Positions 1 to 8,085 of a DNA stretch of 42,706 nt are shown in pieces. The stretch's first letter is position 1; each line of letters begins with the position of its first letter. The DNA is from Paenibacillus camerounensis (lineage in GTDB: Bacteria > Bacillota > Bacilli > Paenibacillales > Paenibacillaceae), in NCBI RefSeq assembly GCF_000723885.1, contig NZ_CCDG010000077.1:1-42706 (forward strand), in the 5' to 3' direction. Below the pieces are notes generated by a model that worked only from the letters and a program-made list of their open reading frames with translations, searched no databases and was not told the DNA's origin. The translations under genes and the position numbers were made by a program.

Positions 1-317
1 TACTTCTCTTTGATGGCCTGGATACGATCCTCTTGCGTTTCCATTTCTGGAGCCTCTGATGGATCAATCTCCTGGCCTTTCAAAATATAATCCGGGTACT
101 CCTGTACAATGCCTGGAGTTGAATCTACCGCAGGGGCATCATAGGTTCCGGTTGACACGGTCTCTTCGCTCAAGGGTTCAGCAGTAATACTATCAGAATC
201 TCTAGCAATACTGCCTTCCGCCGCCGCATAAGATGACCACATTTGCCCACCCAAATCAGGCAATACAATAGAAATAACCAATAAAATAATTAAAAGCTTA
301 CGTCCTAGATTCTTCAT
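1..317 (-). CDS. N-terminus of an exported protein, probably the large YD/RHS wall protein of the array (partial)
   Basis: Only the first 105 codons are present and the gene runs off the left edge. The ATG at 317 follows an AGAGGAG ribosome binding site. The product opens with MKNLGRKLLIILLVISIVLP, a typical signal peptide with a probable cleavage at SYA-AAEG. After that comes an acidic, Ser/Thr/Glu/Pro-rich stretch with no recognisable domain. The gene lies 59 bases downstream of the GBS-Bsp/YD gene in the same orientation with no terminator between them, so it is the last visible member of the lectin/YD run. In Paenibacillus, large RHS-repeat wall proteins often have this kind of N-terminus. 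That identity is inference, because no YD repeat is visible in the part given. The contig may break here because the rest is repetitive. Confidence 0.6.
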   Translation of the reverse strand, partial: MKNLGRKLLIILLVISIVLPDLGGQMWSSYAAAEGSIARDSDSITAEPLSEETVSTGTYDAPAVDSTPGIVQEYPDYILKGQEIDPSEAPEMETQEDRIQAIKEK

Positions 318-376
318 ATCCTACTCCTCTTATAAATAAATATGTATCTTCATTATTAATGCATATAAGTACATGA

Positions 377-1477
377 TTACTGAGCAATGACATTAGCAGT
401 CCAAGCTCCTACATACTTTCCATCCGCATAGATGTGAGTAATATAGCTTCCTGTCTCGGAATTATGTTTGGAATAATACACAGTCGCTTTCCATACGCCA
501 TTGGCTACTTTCACTCCATCAATCCATTCAATATCATCCTGATCCTTGTATGCTGTCCAGGTTGGGAACTGAACCTTTGATGCTGCCGGATCTACACCGT
601 AAATATAGACTTCGTAAGAACCATTTGAACGTTTGGGTTCCTTCGGTCCTGTCGTTCCACCGCTAACAGTAACTGTGGTTCCACCAATACCCAGTATCTT
701 CCCATATTTGTCCAAATAATAGAAATGAGTAAAATAGTTCCCCGTCTCAAAGTTATGTTTGCTGAACGGAACACGTATTTTCCAAGTTGTATCATTTATC
801 TTCTCGCCGGTAATCCAAGGATTCACAAGATCATCCTGCCCATTGTATTCAGTCCATGTAGGGAAACGAACCTCCGATACAGTTCGGGCAACTCCTTCTA
901 CATAAATCTCATAGAATCCATCTACTAATGATGCTGTTTGTGGACTTGTTATTTTCCTGGTGTCTTTAACTTGTGCGCTTACACCAACTATACCTTTCTG
1001 ATCAATGTATACGTGTGTAATATATGTTCCTAGCCCGCCGTGATTTGAGAAAACTACAGTACCTTTCCATACACCTGCAGCTACTTTTTCTCCAACAATC
1101 CATTCAATATCGTCTTGTCCATCTTGTTCAGTCCATGTTGGAAAGCGCACCAAGGACACGGTATCCGGAACTCCCTTTATGTATATATCATATGAAACTG
1201 CCGTTAAGCTAAAAACATATGGTTCAGAAGAGTAGCCTTTCTGTCGTCCCTTTAGGTTTCCGTTTGAATCATATGTATATTGAATAATTGAATTATCCTG
1301 CTGAATCAGCGTCTCTAGTCTACCTTGGTTGTAAACAAATATCTGTTGTTTTGGCACTGATCCTCCCATATCTAAAATAATATAGCTGGACGTTGGAGCT
1401 TCAGCCGCTTCGGCAATTGATACTTACCCGAATAATAAACACATAAAGATAAACATACTTAGTTTAAGTCGATTCAT
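377..1477 (-). pseudogene. Secreted GBS-Bsp-like repeat protein with one YD unit; signal peptide interrupted by a stop codon
   Basis: From an ATG at 1477 with a GAGGGAG ribosome binding site the frame reads MNRLKLSMFIFMCLLFG, then a TAA (1426-1424), then VSIAEAAEAPTSSYI and on without a break to the stop at 377. The stop therefore falls inside the hydrophobic core of a signal peptide. Downstream are one YD unit (about 1238-1345, motifs GRL and YDSNGNL) and three GBS-Bsp-like repeats of about 85 residues. Each repeat has a VRFPTWTE..GQDD motif and a Y.TH.Y motif, as in PF08481 modules of cell-wall and RHS proteins. A protein restarted at the ATG at 1369 would lack an export signal. It could be a true nonsense allele, a sequencing error or a switchable state; the rest of the frame is intact, so any loss is recent. 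Confidence 0.75.
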
Positions 1478-1776
1478 TTTCAGCTCCCTCGAATTGATAT
1501 TTAACATTTAAAACTAAGATAATAATCAGTAATACAAGATTTTTCTTTTATTTAAATACCGAATAAACTCCTGATGCAAGCTTAAGGAATACAGTTAGTC
1601 ATCACTTGTAACTTCCTAAAGTTAGTTGCCATTAGAATTATAGTGAGAATAAATATATTTTCTGACGTCAGTGTGATATACTCCAATCTTTTGTATATCT
1701 CAGGGAGCTAATAATCTGAACATAATACCTCCCATATATTAAATTTTTAGAAAGAGCTTAGTAGTTAAAGTCCGGC
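1478..1776. other. Intergenic stretch, AT-rich, with a hairpin and a tiny ORF
   Basis: No gene of normal size. On the minus strand there is a GGGAGG site followed by an ATG and a seven-codon ORF (MFRLLAP, about 1702-1725). There is also the 10-bp palindrome CTGACGTCAG at about 1662-1671, and a hairpin at 1581-1621 with outer arms CTTTAGGAA and TTCCTTAAG (one mismatch) and an inner AGTTA/TAACT stem. The hairpin has no U-tract, so it is not a simple terminator. The stretch may be the leader of the GBS-Bsp gene. The 0A-type promoter found before other genes of the array is not seen here. Confidence 0.5.
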
Positions 1777-2784
1777 CTATAATTTGACTCCATATGCACG
1801 AAAATCGGTAATATGTACTCCCGAGTTAGCAGAATTAGAATTCATATTTACCCGCATATAGCGAGCGCTAATGTTTTGCAACGTATAACTATCCCCTTGA
1901 TCTGTAGCTACACTTGAATTTGTTTTCTTAGCAACCTCTATCCAATTCACCCCATCTACACTCGCTTCAATGTTATATGTATAGTAACGAGTTCCATCCA
2001 CGTAGTTTCGTAGAACCACTCTATTTAGTTTATATATGTCTCCTAAATCAACCTTCCACCATTTAGATGTTCCGTTTAAGTCAACTCCCCAGAAACTATC
2101 ATTTGTTCGATCTGTGTCATTCGCTCTAGAAGGTTGGTTTAAACCACTATATGATACTGCTGTTGCAGGTTTATATAGCGCTATTGACGCCTTCTCTCCA
2201 TATGCACGAAAATCGGTAATATGTACTCCCGAGTTAGCAGAATTGGAATTCATATTTACCCGCATATAACGAGCGTTAATATTTTGCAACGTATAACTAT
2301 CCCCTTGATCTGTAGCTACACTTGAATTTGTTTTCTTAGCAACCTCAATCCAATTCACTCCATCTACACTCGCTTCAATGTTATATGTGTAGTAACGGGT
2401 TCCATCCACGTAATTTCGTAGAACCACTCTATTTAGTTCATATATGTCTCCTAAATCAACCTTCCACCATTTAGATGTTCCGTTTAAGTCAACTCCCCAA
2501 AAACTATTATTTGTTCGATCTGTATCGTTGGCTCTAGAGGGTTGGTTTGAACCACTATATGCAATTGCAGTTGCTGGCTTACCCAAAGCAATGTCATTAT
2601 TATATGTTTTCTTGATAACGTTTCCGTTCTTATCGTATTGATATGAATAGCTGGCACCGTTAACCATGTCTTGATTTACTAATCTCCCTTCCGAATTATA
2701 TTCATAATACTCGGCATAAATATAATTGCTAAACAAAAACAGGAAAAGTACACTTGCTAGAACAAAGCTTATAGTTCTCCGAAT
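1777..2784 (-). CDS. Secreted protein: one YD unit plus two discoidin-type F5/8C domains; apparent ATT start
   Basis: An AAGGAG site is followed 10 nt later by ATT (2784-2782), and the frame then gives RRTISFVLASVLFLFLF SNYIYA, a classical signal peptide. The next in-frame start is a TTG at 2736 that would remove most of the export signal. The gene either uses the rare ATT start or has lost its ATG by one base change. The mature protein starts with a YD unit (YYEYNSEGRL...YQYDKNGNV, about 2600-2716). Two nearly identical 136-residue F5/8C (discoidin, PF00754) modules follow, each with WWKVDLG, NIEASVDG and YMRVN motifs typical of this carbohydrate- or ligand-binding jelly roll. It is the sixth cassette of the array. 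Confidence 0.8.
   Translation of the reverse strand: MRRTISFVLASVLFLFLFSNYIYAEYYEYNSEGRLVNQDMVNGASYSYQYDKNGNVIKKTYNNDIALGKPATAIAYSGSNQPSRANDTDRTNNSFWGVDLNGTSKWWKVDLGDIYELNRVVLRNYVDGTRYYTYNIEASVDGVNWIEVAKKTNSSVATDQGDSYTLQNINARYMRVNMNSNSANSGVHITDFRAYGEKASIALYKPATAVSYSGLNQPSRANDTDRTNDSFWGVDLNGTSKWWKVDLGDIYKLNRVVLRNYVDGTRYYTYNIEASVDGVNWIEVAKKTNSSVATDQGDSYTLQNISARYMRVNMNSNSANSGVHITDFRAYGVKL
1791..2606. repeat. Two direct 408-bp repeats encoding the two discoidin domains
   Basis: The same sequence begins with CATATGCACGAAAATCGG at 1791 and again at 2199, a period of 408 bp (136 codons). The copies differ by only scattered single bases. This points to a recent duplication or ongoing gene conversion, and gives a substrate for gain or loss of a whole domain. 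Confidence 0.8.
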
Positions 2785-2835
2785 GTTAATTCCACTCCTT
2801 AGTTTTCAATGTTAGCCCATATCTTATCTTTCCAC

Positions 2836-4251
2836 TCATTTTATAATCCGGAACTCATTAAGCTGAAAGTAATATCCTCCATTATCGTCAGTGCCCAGTT
2901 TAGTAGCATATACCCGTATATACCGGGCAACTACAGGAGTTTTAAAAGTGAAAGTTTTTACGGAACCGTTGTTTATATAGCCTGAGTATGACTGCCCCTC
3001 TATATCTGTCCAGAATTTAGCATCATTGCTGCTCTGTATTGTGAAATCAACAGGAAATCCAAGATTACCTCTTGGAGTCAATTCAATACCTCTAATTGTT
3101 TGTGTAGCTCCTGAATCAACAGCTACCCACTCTATACTAGTCGATGGATGACGCGCTATACTCGTCCAGGTGGTTGAAGGGTTCTGATCAACCAGCCGGG
3201 ATGCCGGCCAACCGCTTGTTGTAGACGATGTGGCTACAGTAGATGCCTGAAGCTTCACTTCAGCAAGCTGAAAGTAATATCCTCCATTATCGTCAGTACC
3301 CAGTTTGGTAGCATAAACCCGTATATACCGGGCAATTACAGGTGCATCAAAGGTAAAGGTTTTAACGGAACCGTTGTTTATATAACCTGTGTAGGACTGC
3401 CCTTGTATATCAGCCCAAGATTTGGCGTCGTTACTGCTCTGTATTCTAAAATCAACAGGAAATCCAAGATTGCCTCTTGGGGTTAATTGAATGCCACCGA
3501 TCATTTGAGTTGTCCCCGCATCCACGACCACCCATTCTGTACTCGCCGCCGGATAACGGGCTATACTTGACCAGACTGTTGAAGGATTTTGATCAACCAG
3601 CCGGGATGCCGGCCAACCATTCGTTGTAGAGGAGGCCGCTACAGTGGATTCCTGAACCTTAATATCAGCAAGCTGAAAGTAATACCCTCCATTATCATCA
3701 GTACCAAGCTTGGTAGCATAAACTCTTATGTATCTCCCTATGACCCTGGAAACAAATTCAAAAGTATGAACAGAACCATCGTTAATATAATTGCTGTAAG
3801 ACTGTCCCGGAATATCTATCCATGTTTCCGCATCATCACTGGATTGTATTTTGAAATTCACCGGAAATGCCAGCTTGCCCCTTGGGGTTAGCTGAACCCC
3901 GCTTACAATACTATTTTTCCCGATATCCACGGTCACCCACTCCGCTTCACTATCAGTTCCCTTATTCTTACTTGACCATAATGTACCGGGATTATTATCA
4001 CTTAATTTATACGCCTCCCAGCCCTCTATACTTGAGGATGTAAAAACAGGATAGCCTGGTGTGGGAACCTTACGTTTAAGATTTCCGTTTCGGTCATACA
4101 GATAATAAGTAACGTTGTTCGATGAATTAATCGTATACTCCAAGCGGTTGCCTGAATCATAATGGTAGACTATATTAGACTCAGCAAACGCGAAAGGCGG
4201 AGCCAAGACTATAAACACTAATAAAAAACCAATAATCTTATAATATTTCAC
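2836..4251 (-). CDS. Secreted protein: one YD unit plus three F5/8C-type domains
   Basis: The start chosen is GTG at 4251, preceded by GGGGG and giving VKYYKIIGFLLVFIVLAPPFAFA, a good signal peptide. The open frame continues upstream to 4428, but that part lies inside the promoter and a leader terminator and is rejected. After cleavage comes a YD unit (VYHYDSGNRL...LYDRNGNL, about 4065-4175), then three tandem modules of about 125 residues. Each has a W..Y..D.NP.T.WSS opening, a VDIG/VDAG-type strand, NDAK.W.DI and a RYIRVYATKLGTDDNGGYYFQL ending, the pattern of F5/8 type C domains. The modules are 80% or more alike. Likely role: extracellular glycan or surface binding. It has its own 0A-type promoter and leader terminator, so it can be controlled apart from its upstream neighbour. 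Confidence 0.85.
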   Translation of the reverse strand: MKYYKIIGFLLVFIVLAPPFAFAESNIVYHYDSGNRLEYTINSSNNVTYYLYDRNGNLKRKVPTPGYPVFTSSSIEGWEAYKLSDNNPGTLWSSKNKGTDSEAEWVTVDIGKNSIVSGVQLTPRGKLAFPVNFKIQSSDDAETWIDIPGQSYSNYINDGSVHTFEFVSRVIGRYIRVYATKLGTDDNGGYYFQLADIKVQESTVAASSTTNGWPASRLVDQNPSTVWSSIARYPAASTEWVVVDAGTTQMIGGIQLTPRGNLGFPVDFRIQSSNDAKSWADIQGQSYTGYINNGSVKTFTFDAPVIARYIRVYATKLGTDDNGGYYFQLAEVKLQASTVATSSTTSGWPASRLVDQNPSTTWTSIARHPSTSIEWVAVDSGATQTIRGIELTPRGNLGFPVDFTIQSSNDAKFWTDIEGQSYSGYINNGSVKTFTFKTPVVARYIRVYATKLGTDDNGGYYFQLNEFRIIK

Positions 4252-4320
4252 TAATATCCCCCACAGATCTTCAAACAAAATTTGAATACGATTCTGCTTA
4301 TCCCCCCGTTTTTGATTCAA

Positions 4321-4356
4321 AATAAAAAACCCATGTAGAATATCGCACAATGGGTT
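4321..4356 (-). terminator. Leader terminator in front of the triple F5/8C gene
   Basis: The minus strand has arms AACCCAT and ATGGGTT (4350-4356 / 4328-4334) followed by TTTTTTATT. It lies about 70 nt downstream of the -10 at 4424-4429 and about 70 nt before the GTG start, so most transcripts from that promoter would meet it before the gene. This suggests attenuation; no aptamer known to me is visible. Confidence 0.65.
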
Positions 4357-4423
4357 CCCGCCATTCAGTACATTTGCACTAATGTATGAAATGAAATTTC
4401 CCTCATATGTATTTTCCTTCACA

Positions 4424-4470
4424 ATCATAAGGGATTACATAGAATTTGAAAATGGTTGTATTTTGTCGAA
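4424..4470 (-). promoter_or_regulatory. 0A-box-type promoter (copy 2 of 4)
   Basis: The minus strand reads TTCGACAAAATA (box 4464-4470 plus flank), then exactly 34 nt to TATGAT (4429-4424). TTCGACAAA matches the complement of the Spo0A box TTTGTCGAA at all nine positions, and here the run continues TTTGTCGAAAAA as in the longer consensus. A weak TTTTCA lies 17 nt upstream of the -10. Box plus weak -35 resembles Spo0A-activated sigma-A promoters. Copies lie at 6851, 12509 and 16679. Confidence 0.6.
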
Positions 4471-4577
4471 AAATAGGGAATTGAGTAGAAATAAATGAAT
4501 ATTCTGCACTATTTATGACAATATAAAGAAATGCATAATAAACTACTCCTTCTTATCAGACAGATGTTCATTTACGC

Positions 4578-4611
4578 AAAAACCTCAGACGGAAAATTCG
4601 TCTGAGGTTTT
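4578..4611. terminator. Bidirectional terminator after the PA14 gene
   Basis: Arms AAAACCTCAGACG and CGTCTGAGGTTTT surround a 7-base loop, with A- and T-rich sides in both directions. It lies 22 nt beyond the PA14/YD stop and separates that gene from the promoter of the next one. Confidence 0.85.
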
Positions 4612-4632
4612 GCTGATGATTGACTTCATTAT

Positions 4633-6621
4633 TCAATAACTCTTTATCTTCATTTTCAAATTACCGTTAGAGTCATAATAATAGCGGACAATATCAGAAT
4701 TAGGATATCTTATATAGTCTAATCGTCCATTAGAATCATAATGATACTCTAGTGGAGCATATGAAACTGGTGGTAAGTATAACTGAGATTGAGGTACTGT
4801 CTCTTTTACCTGGTTATTACTGGACCAAGACAATCGAAAAGACGCTCCGCCCCCATTTTCAAAATATTCAACCCGAATGCGGTATTTAAACCCAGCGGTC
4901 AAATATATAGGAAGACTAGTTATTTCACTGGCTTGAGTAATCCATTTATCTATTATTAGCTGATCATTAACCCAAACACGAACACCATCATCCGAATCAG
5001 CATAGAATGTATATGTTTCGCTCAATTTTGGTTTTATGTATCCAGTCCATCTTACAGAAAAAGTATCTTCACCGATGCCCGGATCTGGAGAACCATTTCC
5101 CCAACTAAAATCAACTTTACCATCAGTGCGTATCGTTTTCAGTTCTGTTAAATCCATATTATTATAGTACTCCCCCATAAGACCAACACCTTGCAATTCG
5201 ACAGGCGGGTAAAGATACATCTGAGGTACAACCTCTTTCATTTGTGAGAGACTTCCCCATAGAAGGCTAATTGCTGCGCCACCTGAATTTTCATAATACT
5301 CCAGTTGAATATCATAGTGATTACCAGCTATTAAATTTATCTTGCTACTTGCAAATTGTGCAGATTGATCTCCCCATTGATTAAGGATTAACTGGCCATC
5401 TATCCATAAACGTACTCCATCATCTACATTCACATAAAACGTATAGCTCTCGCTATACTTGGCCTCTAATGTTCCTCTCCATCGCACTGAAAAAGAGTCC
5501 GATTTCATATTAGGGTCGGGAGAATTGGCTCCCCAATTAAAATTTATGCTAGGATCTGTACGACACATTTTTAGGTTACTAAGATCCATGGAGTTATAAT
5601 ATTCCCCTGCGAGTCCTACCCCTTGAACTCCTTGAGGTGGATACAATACATTTTGGGGTATTACTTGTTTGACTTGACTTGCACTCGACCATTTGAGTAT
5701 TGCAGCAGCTCCTACTGTATTCTCGAAGTATTCAATTCGAATATCATAATTTTGTCCTGAGCTTAGACTAATAGGTAAACTAGTCAGTTCACTAGCCTGT
5801 ACCTTCCATTTATCAATTATTAACTTCCCGTCAACCCAAAGCCTGACACCATCATCTGAATTTATGTAAAAAGTATAACTTTCACTATATTGAGGTTTGA
5901 CCGTACCTGTCCATCTTACAGAAAAATTATCCGCTCCTATTGAATCGTGTGGAGCATTCTCACCCCAATTAAAATTAACATTGGCATCTATTCGTGTTAA
6001 TTTTAGTCCAGTAAGGTCAGAGTTGTTGTAATATTCTCCTTTTAATCCCGTTCCCGGACTATCTTGAGGTGGATACAATTGGCTTTGGGGAACAACTTGT
6101 TTGGTTTGGCTTGTACTTGCCCATTGTAATATTGCAGCGGCACCACCGTAATCCTCATAATACTCGATACGGATTTTATAGCTCTGTCCAGCTTTCAAAT
6201 TAATAGGGAGGCTTATTAACTCACTTGCCTGTGCTGCCCATTTATCAATAATCAATTGACCATCAATCCAGATTCTAACCCCATCATCCGAATTCATATA
6301 AAATGTATAAACCTCATTGTATTTAGGTTTAATCATTCCTGTCCATCTTACAGAGAAAGTATTTTCTCCTATTAAAGAACCTGGTGATCCAGAACCCCAA
6401 TTAAAATTCACAGTTGAATCTATACGCGTGAACTTTAACCCAGTAAGGTCATTATTGTCGTAATATTCACCCTTTAATCCGTTAAGATTATCAGCAGCTA
6501 ACGCATGCGGAATCTCCCCAACTATAGGAAAATTAGTAGTAATCGGGATTTTAATAGAAACATTATTAGTAAAGACAATAATAATAATGAGAACAAGAGC
6601 TATCCTATATATAAATTTCAT
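4633..6621 (-). CDS. Secreted protein: four PA14 domains with a C-terminal YD unit
   Basis: The start is ATG at 6621 (AGGGGA ribosome binding site 10 nt upstream), giving KFIYRIALVLIIIIVF, a signal sequence. An ATG 54 nt further up has no spacer to its GGAGGG and is less likely. Four PA14 modules (PF07691) of about 145 residues follow. Each opens with GLKGEYYNN.DLTGLK, then F.VRWTG, Y.ESYTFY..SDDGVR.W.DGQLI..KW and an ILQW strand. PA14 is a beta-barrel known as a glycan-binding insert in adhesins, glycosidases and toxins; the DD and DGVR residues that bind calcium in lectin-type PA14 are present in each copy. The last 38 residues are the YD unit (YHYDSNGRL...YYYDSNGNL). Here the YD unit is at the C-terminus, unlike in the F5/8C and ricin genes. 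Own promoter at 6851. Confidence 0.88.
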   Translation of the reverse strand: MKFIYRIALVLIIIIVFTNNVSIKIPITTNFPIVGEIPHALAADNLNGLKGEYYDNNDLTGLKFTRIDSTVNFNWGSGSPGSLIGENTFSVRWTGMIKPKYNEVYTFYMNSDDGVRIWIDGQLIIDKWAAQASELISLPINLKAGQSYKIRIEYYEDYGGAAAILQWASTSQTKQVVPQSQLYPPQDSPGTGLKGEYYNNSDLTGLKLTRIDANVNFNWGENAPHDSIGADNFSVRWTGTVKPQYSESYTFYINSDDGVRLWVDGKLIIDKWKVQASELTSLPISLSSGQNYDIRIEYFENTVGAAAILKWSSASQVKQVIPQNVLYPPQGVQGVGLAGEYYNSMDLSNLKMCRTDPSINFNWGANSPDPNMKSDSFSVRWRGTLEAKYSESYTFYVNVDDGVRLWIDGQLILNQWGDQSAQFASSKINLIAGNHYDIQLEYYENSGGAAISLLWGSLSQMKEVVPQMYLYPPVELQGVGLMGEYYNNMDLTELKTIRTDGKVDFSWGNGSPDPGIGEDTFSVRWTGYIKPKLSETYTFYADSDDGVRVWVNDQLIIDKWITQASEITSLPIYLTAGFKYRIRVEYFENGGGASFRLSWSSNNQVKETVPQSQLYLPPVSYAPLEYHYDSNGRLDYIRYPNSDIVRYYYDSNGNLKMKIKSY

Positions 6622-6850
6622 TTTCTTCAATCCCCTAATATAAAAGTTCCTTTTCTTAAAATCTTTCACTAACATCCCTCCATGAACAAATCAATATAAA
6701 GATAAAGATTTTTCCTCGTGTCTCCTTTCTCCTCCTTACATTCTTACCAATCCATACTAACCATGTGGAATTTCACACGATGCCATCCGTCATTCAGTCA
6801 ATTGCACCACTGTATGAATTAAGTTTCCTTCATATGTATTTTCCTTCCCC

Positions 6851-6897
6851 ATCATAAAGGATCGACTTCATTATGGAAATAGTTGAAATTTGTAGGA
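6851..6897 (-). promoter_or_regulatory. Promoter copy 3 of 4, with a diverged box
   Basis: TATGAT (6856-6851) lies exactly 34 nt from TCCTACA (6897-6891), the position where the other copies carry TTCGACA. The box is decayed or altered. The sequence downstream (about 6762-6862) is clearly homologous to the leader at 4330-4434, including AAGGAAAATACATATGA. This leader has a TGTGGAATTTCACA dyad but no U-tract. Confidence 0.5.
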
Positions 6898-7016
6898 TAA
6901 CATAAATATAGTAGAGATTCAGCGAATAATCCGTATATAATTTCATCCTAATCCTCAATTATATCTAAATTGCACAAAAAGAGCGTAATGAGAGTCTCAG
7001 ACGATTTTGTTTGAGC

Positions 7017-8057
7017 TTACTTAATCAATTTCCACTGTTGCGAGGTAGTTCCATTCGCTGTATAGATTTGTAATTGAGTGCCGTCTATACTGCTTCCACC
7101 CGGTGTATCCAGCATCTTATTACTGTTTACGTTCATTAATGTATATACGCCGTTAGTAATTTCTGTTAAAGTCCACTGTTGTGAAGCCGTTCCATTATCG
7201 TCCCAAATCTGCACACCCGATCCATTCGTAACACCACCACCTGCCACTTCTAAAGCTTTACCACTATGAACATTTATTAATTTATATCGATTACTTCCCG
7301 TATCAAATATCTTCCATCTTTGAGCCGTCGTATTATTGGATGTCCAAACTTGTACAGGTGTTCCATCAGCTGTTTGCCCCCCTGAGACATCTATAGCTTT
7401 TCCATTACCGGCATTTATTATTTTGAGTTCTGTACCATTTGAAAGTGCCCTTACCATTTTCCATTGTTGAGCTGTTGTTCCATTCCCAGTCCATATTTGT
7501 ACAGTTGTACCGCTACTCACACTTCCGCCTGCTACATCAAGCACTTTATTACTATTAACATTAACAAATGTGTAGATATCATTTCCATTACTAACCAAGC
7601 GCCAATTTTGAGCATCTGTTCCATTATCATTCCATAATTGCCCTCGGGTTCCATCCGTTATTTTACCATCTGCTACATCAAGAGCCTTGCCGCTGTTTAC
7701 ATTAATTAACTTATAGGTATTGTTTGGCGCATTACATAGCAACCACCGCTGTGCATCCGTTCCGTTATCTGACTCAATCTGTACTTTTGATCCATTGTTT
7801 GTGTCCCCCGCGTATACATCTAATGCTTTACCACTATTGATATTAATAAATTTATATTCCGAATCCTGGCATGTTAAACTCTTCCTTCCGATCATATTTC
7901 CGTTATTATCATATTGAAAGCTTATGTACTTCCCTTCTGAAACACTAACCAAGCCTAACTGTCCTGATTTCGTATAAGTATATTTCATAGCAGTAGCTGA
8001 AGGAGCAGTACCAAGGGCAAATATACAGATAAATATAAATAGGATGTACTTTTTCAT
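7017..8057 (-). CDS. Secreted ricin-B lectin (six beta-trefoil repeats) with an N-terminal YD unit
   Basis: ATG at 8057 after GGAGA; the signal peptide MKKYILFIFICIFALGTAPS ends near TATA. The YD unit comes straight after it (YTYTKSGQL...FQYDNNGNM, about 7880-7987). Six repeats of about 45 residues follow, each with NVNSGKALDV, G..VQIW and an xQxW motif (QRW, QNW, QQW, QRW, QQW, QQW). That is the ricin-type lectin fold and makes two full beta-trefoils. The LDV Asp and the N/Q residues that contact galactose in ricin-B lectins are kept in most repeats, so binding of galactose- or xylan-type glycans is plausible. It is 28 nt downstream of the preceding gene, so the two are co-transcribed. Confidence 0.9.
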   Translation of the reverse strand: MKKYILFIFICIFALGTAPSATAMKYTYTKSGQLGLVSVSEGKYISFQYDNNGNMIGRKSLTCQDSEYKFININSGKALDVYAGDTNNGSKVQIESDNGTDAQRWLLCNAPNNTYKLINVNSGKALDVADGKITDGTRGQLWNDNGTDAQNWRLVSNGNDIYTFVNVNSNKVLDVAGGSVSSGTTVQIWTGNGTTAQQWKMVRALSNGTELKIINAGNGKAIDVSGGQTADGTPVQVWTSNNTTAQRWKIFDTGSNRYKLINVHSGKALEVAGGGVTNGSGVQIWDDNGTASQQWTLTEITNGVYTLMNVNSNKMLDTPGGSSIDGTQLQIYTANGTTSQQWKLIK

Positions 8058-8085
8058 TTAGAGTTTCTCCGTTTCATAAGCCTCA

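Noticed and set aside
4252..4428. 59-codon N-terminal extension of the triple F5/8C protein
   Set aside because: It spans the -10 and leader terminator, is not signal-peptide-like, and a GTG with a ribosome binding site gives a normal signal peptide.
4330..4470. Cyclic-di-GMP or other known riboswitch in the array leaders
   Set aside because: I compared the leader with the GEMM-type and c-di-GMP-II consensus as I know them and found no match; only a promoter and a terminator hairpin are supported.
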